Shown here piece after piece: positions 8,636 to 18,911 of a stretch of 64,000 bases of DNA. Numbering within the stretch: the first letter of the stretch is position 1; each line of letters starts with the position of its first letter. This DNA is from CAWFPR01 sp963817635 (GTDB lineage Bacteria > Acidobacteriota > Vicinamibacteria > Vicinamibacterales > 2-12-FULL-66-21). The stretch spans positions 124,001 to 188,000 of the forward strand of contig CAWFPR010000024.1 of assembly GCA_963817635.1 (NCBI GenBank), written 5' to 3'. A model generated the notes under the pieces. That model saw nothing but the letters and a program-made list of their open reading frames with translations, was not told the origin of the DNA and ran no database searches. The translations under genes were made by a program, and so were the position numbers.

Positions 8636-11062
8636 TCCTGCCGCAGCGCCGCCAGCGGATCGACCGAGGCGGCGCGATGCGCGGGAATCGCGCTGGCGGC
8701 CAGGCCGGCCAGCGCCAGCACGGCGAGGGCCGCCGCCATGGCGCGGACGTCGTTCGGCTGGATCTCGAACAGGAAGTCCTTCACGCGCGCGCTGAGCAGC
8801 CACGCTCCGAACCCGCCAATCGCGAGTCCGGTGGCCATCAACATCGCCGCGCGCTTCAGCACCATGCCGACCACGTGCTGCCGCGTCGCGCCGAGAGCCA
8901 TGCGCACGCCGATTTCACTGGTCCGCTGCGCGACGACGTATGCCATCACGCCGTAGATGCCGACGGCGGCAATCACGAGACCCAGGCCGCCGAAGAGCGC
9001 GAGCAGCGCCATGTTGAACCGCCGCTGTGCGATGAGCCGATCCATGTAGCCCTCGAGGGTCACCGTCTCGTCCGTGAGGCGCTGGTCCCGGTTCACCGAC
9101 CAGATCGCGGCCTTGACGGCCGGAAGCACCGTCATCGGGTCTCCCGACGTTCGGGCGACGACATTGCCGCCGAGCATGCCGTCCTGCGCCATCGCAATGT
9201 AGCCCTCCTGGCGCGGCGGCGTCTCCGGACCGAGGTGCCGGATGTCGCCCACGATCCCCACGACGATGCTCTCGTCCTTGCCGACCTTGATGCGCTGTCC
9301 GAGGGCGTCCTGTCCAGGCCAGTACTTCCGCGCCGCGGTTTCATTCACGACCATGACGCTCTGGCTGCCCGCGCGGTCCTCCGGACCGATCGTCCGTCCG
9401 CGCTCGAGGGGGATCTTCATCAACTCGAGATAGCCGGGCGTGACGGTCCGGACGTCGAGGTCGTCGCCCTCACCCTTCAATTCGCCCCTCCCGGGGAGTT
9501 CGACGGAGTTGCGGCTCCAGCTTCCGGTGAGCGGCAGGCCGCCCGAAATGACCGCGGCGCGCTCGACGCCCGGCACGTTCGCAACGGCCTCGACCAGCTG
9601 CTGGCTGTACTGCGCGCCCCGCTTCGCGGCCTCGTCCCATTTGCCCGGCTCGAACTTCACGCCGACGTTGAGCGCAATCACGTTGTGGTAGTCGAAGCCC
9701 GGATCGATGCTCATCACCTTCGCGAAGCTGCCGATGAAGAGGCCCGCACCGACCAGCAGAATCACCGCGAGGGCGACCTCGGCGACGACGAGCGCGCCGC
9801 GCAGGAACTGGCTGGCGGCGCCCGCGGTCGTCGATCGGCCGGTGTCCTTCAGCGCGGTCGTGAGGTCGGGCCTGGACGACTGCAGCGCCGGCACGAGCCC
9901 GAAGAAGACGCCCGTCAGGACGGATGCCGCCGCGGCGGCGCCGAGCACGCGCAGGTCCACGCCGATGTCCGCCACCCTGGGGAGGCCAGCCGGGAGCCAC
10001 GCCATGATCCCGCGGACGCCGAGGGAGGCGAGCAGCACGCCGATGGCCGCTCCGGCGAGCGACAGGACGACGCCTTCGACGAGCAGGCTCCGCACGAGGC
10101 GCCACCGGCTCGCGCCGAGAGCCGCGCGGATCGCCATTTCACGGCCGCGTACCGTCGCGCGGGCGAGCATCAGGTTCGCGACGTTCGCGCACGCGATGAG
10201 CAGCACCAGCGTGACCGCGCCGAGCAGCATCAGCATCCACACCTTCACGCGCCCGACGAGGTGCTCGTGCAGCGTGATTACGCGCACCCGGCGTCCGGGG
10301 CTCCACTTCGGATACTGCCGGTCCAGGCCCTCGGCTACGCGGTACATCTGCTGGGAGGCCTGTTCGATCGTCACGCCCGGCTTGAGCCGCCCGATCGCCG
10401 TGAAGCTGAAGCTCCTGTTGTTGCCGCGGACCTTGTCCTCGCCGCGGAACATCGAGCGGCACGTAGATGTCGCTCGGCTGGGTGCTGCCCACCGGATAGG
10501 CAAAGTCGCGCGGCATGACGCCGACGATCTCCCAGGGCTCCTCGCTGAGCTCGATCGTCCTGCCCACCACGTCCGCCGCGCCGCCGAAGCGCCGCTGCCA
10601 GAACCCGTAGCTGAGGATGACCAGGTGGGGACCGCCGCTGGCTTCGTCGCCGGGGGCAAATGCGCGGCCGATGAGGGGCGACACCCGGAGGACCCTGAAG
10701 AACTCGGAGGTGACGCGCAGGCCGCGCGCTTCGCCCGGTTCACCTCCCTCGCTGCGGGTCCGCAGCGACGTCCTGCCCACCAGGGCGAGGGACTCGAACG
10801 ACTGCTGCTGATCGCGCCAGTCGAGGTATGTCTGTGTCGTCGTCGATCCGCCGCCGAAAGTCGTGCGGACCGGATCGTATTCGAGCACCGCGACGATCCG
10901 GTTGTACTCGTCGAAGGGCAGCGCCCGCAGGACCACGGCATCCACGACCGAGAAGATGGCGGTCCCGGCCCCAATCCCGAGGGCCAGCACGACGAGCGCG
11001 ACCGCCGTGAACGTCGGCGAGCTGCGCAGCGATCGGACGGCGGTCTTCAGGTCCTCCAGCAT
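8632..11062 (-). CDS. Orphan ABC permease, MacB/FtsX-like acidobacterial type (one frameshift)
   Basis: A roughly 810-residue permease with the duplicated acidobacterial architecture. It has an N-terminal TM helix (VALVVLALGIGAGTAIFSVV), a large periplasmic MacB-type core domain, and a first FtsX block containing LLIACANVANLMLARATVRG. A second periplasmic domain and a second FtsX block (YGVMAYVVAQRTSEIGVRMA) follow. The C-terminus ends in the family signature ASVDPLAALRQE. No ATPase gene is adjacent, as is usual for this family; the cargo is unknown. The start at 11062 is the clear family N-terminus MLEDLKTAVRSLRSS. Frame changes near 10440-10460. The downstream AraC gene overlaps by 4 bp. 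Confidence 0.88.
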
Positions 11063-11155
11063 GGCTGGTTAGACGGCCCTCGACGTCAAAAGTTGGGACC
11101 GGCGGGTGCGCCGATCGGAGTCAGACACTCATGTATATACTGAACCAGCCCAATC

Positions 11156-13798
11156 ATGCGCATCACAGCTACGCTCACACTCCTCCTGCTGCTGTTCGTC
11201 CCGGCGGGTCCGGCCGCGCAGCGTCCCGATGTCCCCTCGCCCGCTTCCGTCTTCGGATTCGAGCCCGGTGCGGACTACAAGCTGGCCAACTACGATCAGT
11301 CGATCGAGTATTTCCGCCGGCTGGCCGCGGCGAGTCCGCTCGTGAAGCTCGTCGAGGCCGGGCGGACGAGCCAGGACCGGCCGATGTACTTCGCCCTGAT
11401 CTCGAGCACCGCCAACCTGGCCCGGCTGGATCGCCTGCGCGAGATTGCGCTCCGCCTGGCTCACCCCGGGACGATGACCGAAGCCGAGGCGCGCGCGCTC
11501 GCCCGCGAGGGCGCGGCGTTCGTCCACATCGACGGCGGACTTCACGCCACGGAGGTGGCCGGCGGTCAGCACACGCCGCTGCTCGCCTACGACCTCGTTC
11601 GCCGCGCGAACGAGCCGGACACGAAGGCGATGCTCGACAACGTCGTGCTGATGCTCTGGCCGACCATCAACCCCGACGGCCAGCAGATGGTCGCCGACTG
11701 GTACATGAAGAACGTGGGCACGCCCTACGAGCTGTCGGGTGTGCCGGGCCTGTACCAGGATTACGTCGGCCACGACAACAACCGCGACGCCTACATGCTC
11801 AACATGATCGAGTCGCGCGTCGTCGAGCACACGTGGCGCCAGTGGGAGCCGCAGATCGTCTACGTGCAGCACCAGACCGGACCGTTTCCGACGCGGATCT
11901 GGCTGCCGCCATTCTCGGAACCGGTCGGGATCGACGCCCCGTACCTCATGTCGCGCGAAGTGAACATGATCGGCATGGCCATCGCGAAGGGGCTCGACGA
12001 GCAGGGGCTCGTGGGCGCGACCCACATGGGCACCGCGTTCGATGCCTGGTATCCAGGCTACATAGACTACGCGCCGAACTTCAAGAACGTCGCGGCGTTC
12101 TGGACCGAAACGGCACTGTATTCGTATGCCACGCCGCACGAGTACACGATCGACGACTTCCCGCAGAACATGCGCGACCTCCGGCCGCGGAGCCTGTATT
12201 CCAGCCCCTGGAAGCCCGGGTGGTGGCGGTTGCGCGACGCGGTGGACTACATGGAAACCGCGTCGCTGTCGGTCATCGAATACGCGTCGAAGTACAAGGA
12301 GTCGCTGCTCCTCGATCGCTACAAGGCGTCGATCGCGCAGGTGGCGCGCGGGCACGCCGACCCGCCCTTCGCGTACGTCGTCCCGCAGGATCAGCGCGAT
12401 CCGGTGGCGGCGGTCGAACTGCTGCGCCGCCTCGCGTTCGGCGGCATCCGCGTCTCGCAACTGACCGAGGCCGCGGCGATCGGCGGCACGACCTTCCCGG
12501 CCGGTACGTGGGTCATTCCGACGGACCAGGAGTTTGCCGCAATGGCGCGCGAGGTCCTGGATATTCAGCACTACCCCGATCTGCGGCAATACCCCGGCGG
12601 TCCACCCGAACGTCCGTACGATGCGGCCGGCTGGACACTTCCCCTGCAGATGGGCGTCAACGTCGTACGGGTGCAGCAGCCGATTGCCGATGACGTGCGC
12701 GCGAAGATGAAAGTGCCGGGCGCGCCGGAGAATCCCCGCTCGACCCCCACGCCGTACGTCTCGACGAGCACGCCCGACAAGGCGCCGTTCGACAGCGTCC
12801 CGGGCGTGGGTTTTGACACCAGCGCCGCGGCTGCCGCCATCGTGCCGCCCGCCGGCACGCTCACCGGTACCGGCGCCGCGCTGGCGGTGAATCCGTCGCA
12901 GAACAACGCCTACCGCGCCATCAACCAGGCGTGGAAGCAGGGCGCGAGCGTACGGTTTGCCGCCGGGCGCTACGTCATCGAGGGGCTCACGCCGTCCGCG
13001 CAGGCCGCGCTCGTGTCGTCGCTCGCGCTCACGGCCGAACGCGTCGAGCCGTCGGGCCCGATCGTGAAGCAGCCGCGGATCGGCGTCTTCGACCCCTGGA
13101 GCGGGAGCATGGACGCCGGCTGGACGCGCTGGGTGCTCGAACAATACGGATTCTCATACGTTCGGCTCAGGCCCGAAGATTTCGCGGCGCCGCTCGCGAA
13201 CAAGGTGGACGTTGTGCTGTTGGCCGACGACGCGCGCATTCCGGTTGAAGGCGGGACCGGTCGCGGCGGGCGCGGGGGCGCCGCGAGGGCCGTGCGCCCC
13301 GAGTACGCGGACACCGTGAGCGCCGACGATCTGCGCGCGTTCGAGCAGTTCATCAGAGCCGGCGGCACGCTCGTCTGCCTCAACAACGCAACGGCGTTCG
13401 CCATCCGGCAGTTCGCCCTGCCGGTGCGCAACGTCGTCTCGGGCCTGCGGCCCGAGGAGTTCTTCCTGCGCGGTTCCATCGTCGAGGCCACGGTCGAGCA
13501 GTCGAGTCCGGTGATGGCCGGCATGCCGCCGCAGGCGGCGCTGTTCGCCGACAGCAGCCCGGTGTTCGAGACCCTGGACGGCTTCAGCGGCACCGTGCTC
13601 GCGCGATACACGGACAGCGGGTCGCCATTGCTGTCTGGCTATCTCATCGGCGAACAGCACATGCAGGGGAAGGCGGCCGCGCTCGACGTGCGGCTCGACG
13701 CCGGGCACGTCATCCTGCTCGGGTTCCGGCCCGAATGGCGCGGGCAGCCATTCGGGACGTTCAAGGTGCTGTTCAACGCGGTGATGGCCGTCCGCTGA
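11156..13798 (+). CDS. Secreted M14-family zinc carboxypeptidase
   Basis: An 880-residue exported metallopeptidase. A signal peptide (MRITATLTLLLLLFVPAG) is followed by the M14 catalytic domain. The zinc motif HxxE is in GGLHATEVAGG. Substrate-side residues follow in NPDGQQMV and DNNRDAYM, and the third ligand is probably the histidine in YVQHQTG. The rest contains a class I glutamine amidotransferase-like region, including FEQFIRAGGTLVCLNN, common in large acidobacterial M14 proteins. The likely role is periplasmic or extracellular peptide degradation. The start is the only ATG giving a signal peptide, although no Shine-Dalgarno is evident. A segment corresponding to bases 13358-13597 recurs as a remnant at 33.0-33.3 kb. 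Confidence 0.9.
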   Translation: MRITATLTLLLLLFVPAGPAAQRPDVPSPASVFGFEPGADYKLANYDQSIEYFRRLAAASPLVKLVEAGRTSQDRPMYFALISSTANLARLDRLREIALRLAHPGTMTEAEARALAREGAAFVHIDGGLHATEVAGGQHTPLLAYDLVRRANEPDTKAMLDNVVLMLWPTINPDGQQMVADWYMKNVGTPYELSGVPGLYQDYVGHDNNRDAYMLNMIESRVVEHTWRQWEPQIVYVQHQTGPFPTRIWLPPFSEPVGIDAPYLMSREVNMIGMAIAKGLDEQGLVGATHMGTAFDAWYPGYIDYAPNFKNVAAFWTETALYSYATPHEYTIDDFPQNMRDLRPRSLYSSPWKPGWWRLRDAVDYMETASLSVIEYASKYKESLLLDRYKASIAQVARGHADPPFAYVVPQDQRDPVAAVELLRRLAFGGIRVSQLTEAAAIGGTTFPAGTWVIPTDQEFAAMAREVLDIQHYPDLRQYPGGPPERPYDAAGWTLPLQMGVNVVRVQQPIADDVRAKMKVPGAPENPRSTPTPYVSTSTPDKAPFDSVPGVGFDTSAAAAAIVPPAGTLTGTGAALAVNPSQNNAYRAINQAWKQGASVRFAAGRYVIEGLTPSAQAALVSSLALTAERVEPSGPIVKQPRIGVFDPWSGSMDAGWTRWVLEQYGFSYVRLRPEDFAAPLANKVDVVLLADDARIPVEGGTGRGGRGGAARAVRPEYADTVSADDLRAFEQFIRAGGTLVCLNNATAFAIRQFALPVRNVVSGLRPEEFFLRGSIVEATVEQSSPVMAGMPPQAALFADSSPVFETLDGFSGTVLARYTDSGSPLLSGYLIGEQHMQGKAAALDVRLDAGHVILLGFRPEWRGQPFGTFKVLFNAVMAVR

Positions 13799-13899
13799 TC
13801 GTCGCCAGGACCATCGGCGGAAGACGTGCCACTCTTCTGGATGTCGATCGACGGGACTGTATCTAACCCATAAAATAGTGTCAAACTGGTTAAACAACT

Positions 13900-14511
13900 G
13901 TGAGGGTTATACTGATCGGCAGCGTGCCGCAGTTTCAATTCATCGGCGGGTCGCTCGCCCTCGATTTCGTGAACACGGTCGGCGATCGCCGTTCGGCCGA
14001 TTCCGCCAGGGACTACTTCGCCTCCCCCGAACGAATCGCGGAATGGCTGCGGCTCGCCCGTCTGGATCCCGGCGGCGCCGGCCGCATCTCGAGAGGCGAC
14101 GTCAACCGGCTGGTGGTGTTCCGCGAAACGCTGTATCGGCTCTTCGCCGCCATCGCCGACGGCAGGTCACCGCGAGATGCCGATCTCGACGCGCTGAATC
14201 AGGTGCTCTCCCGGGCGAGGCGAGGGCAGCGGCTGGTGCGCGACGGGAGCCGGTACGAGTGGCAGTGGAGAGGCGGCTCTGCCGCCGACCGTGCGACGTG
14301 CGAGATCGCGCTCGCTGCGGCGGCGCTTCTCCTCTCGGACGATCGCGCGCGGATCAGCCGCTGCGAGGACGAGCGGTGCGGGTGGCTGTTCGTCGACCGG
14401 TCGCGCGGCGGCCGGCGGCGATGGTGCAGCATGGCGGATTGCGGCAACCGCGCGAAAGCGCGCCGCCACTACAGGAAGCATGCGTCGGCGTCCAGGCGGG
14501 CCAGGACCTGA
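13900..14511 (+). CDS. CGNR zinc-finger protein (ABATE domain), probable regulator
   Basis: A 203-residue protein. The N-terminal part has FIGGSLALDFVNTVGDR, the start of the ABATE (stress-associated) domain. The C-terminal 45 residues form the CGNR zinc finger, with CEDERCGWLF, then WCSMADCGNRAKARRHYRKH containing the name-giving CGNR. These proteins are presumed DNA-binding regulators in the cytoplasm. The GTG at 13900 is used, but the GTG at 13924 gives a more typical N-terminus (MPQFQFIGG). Upstream 40 bp is unusually AT-rich and contains TAACCC at 13864-13869 and GGGTTA at 13904-13909 in inverted orientation, a possible operator. Confidence 0.85.
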   Translation: MRVILIGSVPQFQFIGGSLALDFVNTVGDRRSADSARDYFASPERIAEWLRLARLDPGGAGRISRGDVNRLVVFRETLYRLFAAIADGRSPRDADLDALNQVLSRARRGQRLVRDGSRYEWQWRGGSAADRATCEIALAAAALLLSDDRARISRCEDERCGWLFVDRSRGGRRRWCSMADCGNRAKARRHYRKHASASRRART

Positions 14512-14645
14512 CGCGCCGCGGCTGCGTCCGTCGAAGCCTCTTCCCAGGCGATCGAGCTCAGCCCGAACTACGCGCGCGCCTGCGCCGGCATCGCCGACTG
14601 CCACTCGTAGGAGCAAGCCTTCCCGTGCGCCGCGCCCGCGGTGCC

Positions 14646-16634
14646 CTACTTCACCACGGGCATCTCGATGAAGCTCGCCTTCCCGGTGGTGTGCCAGATC
14701 TTCTGCTCGGCCGGCCTGTAATCCTCGGGTTTCGCGTTGAAGATGTTGGGCACGAAGGTCTGCGGGTTGCGATCGTAGAGCGGGAAGAGCGTGCTCTGCA
14801 CCATCACCATGATGCGGTGACCCGGCAGGAACGTGTGGTTGACCTGCGGGAGGTCGAACTTCACGAGATCCGGCTGGCCCGGCGTGAACGCGTCCGGCTT
14901 CTCGAAGCTCTTGCGATAGCGGCCCCGGAAAATGTCCAGAGCCAGGGGCAGCTCGTAGCCCTTCCAGCCGTCCGGCGCGTTCTCCGGGTAGACGTCGATG
15001 ATCTTGACGACGAAGTCCGAGTCGGTGCCGGAGGTCGACGCCATCAGGTTGACGACCGGAGTGCCGCTGATGCGCAGCGGTTCGCTGAGCGCGTCCGTCA
15101 CGAACGTGATGACGTCGGGCCGGCCGTCGACGAAACGCTGATCGGTCACGAGCCACGTGCGCCAGTTGTCGCGCGTGATCGGACGCGGCAGATACGGCAC
15201 CGGTTTGGCCGGGTCCGAAACGTAGCTGGTGAACTCGGCGCCCGACGTGGGCGCGTCCCAGCTGAGTGCGTGACCTGCGGAGAGATAGAGCGGTTTCGAC
15301 GTGCTCGCACAGCCCGTCGCACAGCTGAGCGGCCATTTGTCGAAGCGGTCCCAGTGAGTGCCGCTGGTGTCATAGATCAGGACCGGCGGCGTCGTCGCCT
15401 TCGGTGCGCCGTCCACGAGATATTGCGCAAAGAAGGGCATCATCACTTCGCGGCGGAAGTACTGTGTGGTGTCACCGTCCCACACGAGCGGGCCGAGGGC
15501 ACGACCCTCGCGGTTGACTTGCGAATGGAACCACGGACCCATCACCAGATAGTTCATGGTGTTGCCGGTGTCCTTCGGCTCGGCCGCGCGGAAGCTGTGA
15601 ATCGCGCCCCACATGTCTTCCTGATCCCAGAGTCCCTGCAGCCACATCGTCGGGACGGTCAGCGGCTTGTTGCCGGGCAGTGTGTCGAGCGCCTGCGCCT
15701 GCCAGAACGCATCGTACGCAGGATGCGACTCGACGGTCTTCCAGTACGGCAGTGTGTCAGCGCCGAGAACACGCGCCATGTCGGCCGTCGAGCCGCGTTG
15801 CAGGAATGCGGTGTAGTCATCCGCGGCGCCATAGTCGGCAGTCTTGCCGGCGCCGCGCGCGGTCGTCTGCGAGAGAAAGTACCCGAGGTTCGGCTGACGG
15901 AACGCGCCGTAGTGGAACCAGTCGTCGCCCATCCAGCCATCGGTCATCGGGCTCTCGGGCAGCGCGACTTTCAACGCGGGATGCGGGTTCAACAGCGCCA
16001 TCTGCACGGTGTAGCCCTCGTAACTCGAGCCGAGCATGCCGACGCGGCCGTTCGACTCGGGCACGTTCTTCACGAGCCAGTCGATCGTGTCGTAGCCGTC
16101 GGTGGTGTCATCCGCTCCGGTCGCATTGAACGGTCCGACGGGCGGCGGCGTCATCAGGTACGGGCCTTCGCTGTTGTACTTGCCGCGGACGTCCTGATAG
16201 ACGCGAATCCATCCGGCGTTGACGAAGACTTCGTCCGACAAGCCGAGCTGGTGGATCAAGTGCGGCGAATCGACAGCCTCGGCGCGCGAACCCGCTCTGG
16301 GGCGGCCAGCCGGGGCCGTAGCGTTGCCGGTGGCATTCGGCACCCGTCGCGCGGCAGCGCGAGCTTCGGCGTTGTAGGGCGTGCGCGTCAGGATCATCGG
16401 CACGTTCTTCGCGCCCTTCGGAATCAGGATCACCGTGTAGAGCTTCGTCCCGTCTCGCATCGGCACCATCTCGACGCGGCGCACGTAATCCCACTCGGGC
16501 CTGGTCACGGGGCCGGTGGCTACGGCCGTGGGCGGCGCGGCATCGGGAATGTCATTCCTGATCTCAGTGGTGGTCTGTCCAAAGGCTGGAACAGCCGTCA
16601 ACATCCACACGGCGACGAGCGCGAACGACTTCAT
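14646..16634 (-). CDS. Exported CocE/NonD-family hydrolase
   Basis: A 662-residue X-Pro dipeptidyl-peptidase S15-type hydrolase, related to glutaryl-7-ACA acylases and alpha-amino-acid ester hydrolases. It begins with a signal peptide (MKSFALVAVWMLTAVPAFG). The catalytic serine is in GMLGSSYEGY, the acid is probably in GLWDQEDMWG, and the histidine is in MGPWFHSQVN. The C-terminal jelly-roll domain includes LMASTSGTDSDFVVKIIDVY. The ATG at 16634 is chosen because it is preceded by AGGAGG and starts the signal peptide; the open frame extends further upstream without support. The substrate is probably a peptide, amide or ester outside the cytoplasm. Confidence 0.9.
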   Translation of the reverse strand: MKSFALVAVWMLTAVPAFGQTTTEIRNDIPDAAPPTAVATGPVTRPEWDYVRRVEMVPMRDGTKLYTVILIPKGAKNVPMILTRTPYNAEARAAARRVPNATGNATAPAGRPRAGSRAEAVDSPHLIHQLGLSDEVFVNAGWIRVYQDVRGKYNSEGPYLMTPPPVGPFNATGADDTTDGYDTIDWLVKNVPESNGRVGMLGSSYEGYTVQMALLNPHPALKVALPESPMTDGWMGDDWFHYGAFRQPNLGYFLSQTTARGAGKTADYGAADDYTAFLQRGSTADMARVLGADTLPYWKTVESHPAYDAFWQAQALDTLPGNKPLTVPTMWLQGLWDQEDMWGAIHSFRAAEPKDTGNTMNYLVMGPWFHSQVNREGRALGPLVWDGDTTQYFRREVMMPFFAQYLVDGAPKATTPPVLIYDTSGTHWDRFDKWPLSCATGCASTSKPLYLSAGHALSWDAPTSGAEFTSYVSDPAKPVPYLPRPITRDNWRTWLVTDQRFVDGRPDVITFVTDALSEPLRISGTPVVNLMASTSGTDSDFVVKIIDVYPENAPDGWKGYELPLALDIFRGRYRKSFEKPDAFTPGQPDLVKFDLPQVNHTFLPGHRIMVMVQSTLFPLYDRNPQTFVPNIFNAKPEDYRPAEQKIWHTTGKASFIEMPVVK

Positions 16635-16917
16635 CGTGGCGAGCCTCCTGTGCGGGTCAGTATGGCAGATCGTGCGGTGATCAGCATCCCCGCGGACGCT
16701 CCACGGCGCCACAGTCGCGATGAGCCGTCTCGTGCTGCGAAACACCGAACCGCCCCCCCGTCGCTTCCCCGAGCAGATCGAGATCGCCGGCGAGCGTCAC
16801 CAGCGTGAAGGCTTCATGCTGCTTGCCGCGCTTGGTCCCCACACGCGGTTTCAGATCCACTCCATCGCGGGACGCTTCGCCGCACTCTCCGCCGCCGCGG
16901 CAAGGTATGATCACCGC

Positions 16918-18337
16918 GTGAAGCTCTCAATCCGCGTACTTGCTGGCGCCGTGTTCGCGGCCGCCGCCGTCCTCCCCGCCCTGCACGCCGCCGCGCCGCC
17001 CGAATGGCCCAGGTTTCGCGGTCCGCTGGGCAACCCGGTCGCCACGGGCCGTATTCCGGACACCTGGTCGAAGACCCAGAACATCGAGTGGACGGCCGAG
17101 GTCCCCGGCCGGGGCTGGTCGTCGCCGATCGTGGCCGGTGACCGGATCTTCGTGACGGCCGCAGTGACGGACGGCGCGTCGAAGAAGCCGCAGATCGGCA
17201 CGCAGTACTCAAACGAGTACGTGGCGGAGCTGCAGAAGCAGGGCCTGTCGAACAAGGAGATCGAGGCGCGGGTGATGGAGCGGGATTTCGAGATGCCCGA
17301 TCAGGTGAGCCTCCACTACATGCTCTACTGCCTCGACTTGAAGTCCGGCACGTTGAACTGGAAGCAGGAATACAACGCGGGCCATCCGCCGGAGGGACGC
17401 CACCGAAAGAACAGCTTCGCGTCGGAGACGCCGGTGACCGACGGCACCCTCGTGTACGTCTACGCCACCAACCTCGGCTTGTGGGCGTACGACATGAAAG
17501 GACGCCTGGCCTGGAAGACGCCTCTCGAGGTGAATCCGATGTACGGAGACTTCGGCGCGGGCGCCTCGCCCGTTCTTGCCGGCAATCTCCTCGTCATCGT
17601 CCACGACAACGAGAAGCAGCAGTTCATCGCGGCCTTCGACAAGAAGACCGGCAAGGAAGTCTGGCGCACGAACCGCGATCTCAGGGCGAGCGCCGCACCG
17701 TCGGCCCGGCGCACCGGCTGGTCCACCCCGTTCGTCTGGACGACTCCTGGACGGACGGAGATCGTGACCATCGGACCGGGCTTCGCCGTGAGCTACGACC
17801 TCGCGGGCAAGGAGCTGTGGCGCCTTCCGGGCATGGGCGGCCAGCCGATTCCCAGCCCGTACGTCTGGGACGGGGTCTTGTATCTGAACGGTGGCGCCGG
17901 CGGGGCGATGGCCGCTGTGAAGCCGGGCGCCACGGGCACGCTGGCCCCAGGTCCGGACGGCTCGCCGCACGAATCCGTCGCCTGGTCGGTGGAGCGCGCC
18001 GGCACGTACCTCGCGACGCAGCTCGCCTACCAGGGCGCGCTGTACCTCGATCACCGACACCGGTATTCTGAGTCGCTACGACGCGGCCACCGGCAAGCTC
18101 AGTTACCGGGCCCGCATCGAAGGCGGCACGGCATTCACCGCGTCGCCATGGGCGTCGGCTGGACAGGTCTTCGCCCTCAACGAGGAAGGCAAGACCTTCG
18201 TGCTCGGCACGGGCGACAAGTACGAGCTGCTGCGCGTGAACGATCTGGACGAGTTCGCGCTGGCCACGCCCGCGCTCGTGAACGACCGGTTGCTCCTGCG
18301 GACCGAGGCGCGCCTCTACTCCATCCGTCAGCGGTGA
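16918..18337 (+). CDS. Exported PQQ-type beta-propeller protein (one frameshift)
   Basis: A roughly 470-residue secreted beta-propeller of the PQQ/BamB-like repeat class. A signal peptide (MKLSIRVLAGAVFAAAAVLP) is followed by WPRFRGPLGNPVATGRIPDT, the usual start of these acidobacterial and planctomycete proteins. Blade repeats such as AYDMKGRLAWKTPLEVNP and FDKKTGKEVWRTNRD follow. It could be a quinoprotein or a scaffold; no dehydrogenase active site is evident. The GTG at 16918 starts the signal peptide. An extra base near 18049 breaks the last blade. Removing it restores LITDTGILSRYDAATGKLSY and carries the frame to the TGA at 18337. Confidence 0.82.
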
Positions 18338-18911
18338 GGCTCCGCTGCACGCTGTTCGGCTGCGCGTGCGTTCCTTCGCTGCGGTCAAAGGCATCACGGG
18401 CACGGTGACCCAGGCGCCCGCAGCCCCGCCGCCGCGAATTCAAGTGCGCGACGGCTGCTGGCGTTGATCGAGCTGACAGGGCATTTCCTCCTACGGACCC
18501 ATCCGCGCACGACGCCGCCGGCGCGTCACGGCGTACGCGGTCAGCGAGATCATGCCCAGAGCTGCCAGAGCCATGACCAGCCGTAGCGGCGCACCTGGAG
18601 TCGCAGGCGCAGACTGGCGGCCTCGGTATTGTCGGGATCGACCTCCAGAGCCTGGCGGACCTGTCTCTAATCAGCTTCCACCTTGCTTTGCCAAGCACTA
18701 CCACGGCAATCCTCCGACGCGTGAGGTTCTGCTGATGTCGGATGTTTCGGTCTGTCGTGACGAATACATCGAAGCCGGCTGCTTCCGCGGCGTCCAACAC
18801 TTCGCCGTTCTCTAAGGTGTCCCATCCTCGCGCCCGCGCTTCTTCGACGATGTGTTCGGACAGCGCCGCGGCAACACCCCGCGGGGTTCCATTGTCGAGG
18901 AGCACCCGCAT
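18177..18911 (-). CDS. DUF5615 PIN-like toxin, 3' end replaced by unrelated sequence
   Basis: The first roughly 80 residues match the DUF5615 PIN-like toxin family. They include MRVLLDNGTPRGVAAAL, the ENGEVLDAAEAAGFDVFVTT core with acidic residues, and NLTRRRIAVVVLGKARW. Family members are about 110-120 residues. Here the similarity stops near 18665 and the open frame runs on as Arg/Ser-rich sequence that does not look like protein. The sequence beyond the break is, in another frame, the tail of a different gene (see 18491-18663). The start overlaps the stop of the DUF433 gene as TGATG, the usual antitoxin-toxin coupling. I regard the toxin as truncated and probably inactive. Confidence 0.6.
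   Translation of the reverse strand: MRVLLDNGTPRGVAAALSEHIVEEARARGWDTLENGEVLDAAEAAGFDVFVTTDRNIRHQQNLTRRRIAVVVLGKARWKLIRDRSARLWRSIPTIPRPPVCACDSRCAATAGHGSGSSGHDLADRVRRDAPAASCADGSVGGNALSARSTPAAVAHLNSRRRGCGRLGHRARDAFDRSEGTHAQPNSVQRSLTADGWSRGAPRSAGATGRSRARAWPARTRPDRSRAAARTCRPCRARRSCLPR
18491..18663 (-). pseudogene. Remnant 3' end of a TPR membrane protein
   Basis: On the minus strand this short stretch reads QVRQALEVDPDNTEAASLRL in one frame, a recognisable TPR helix. After a one-base shift it reads RLVMALAALGMISLTAYAVT followed by a basic tail and a stop at 18491-18493. Together these look like the last TPR helix plus a C-terminal membrane anchor of a lost gene. It directly abuts the broken DUF5615 toxin, so the junction is a recombination or deletion scar. 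No start codon or upstream part is present. Confidence 0.5.

Noticed and set aside
11129..13144. Long minus-strand open frame of 671 codons opposite the M14 gene
   Set aside because: Its composition is Arg/His/Val-rich and it mirrors the M14 coding strand. It is a shadow caused by high GC.
16720..16917. Upstream extension of the beta-propeller gene from 16720
   Set aside because: The extension has no conserved sequence and would bury the signal peptide that begins at the GTG at 16918.
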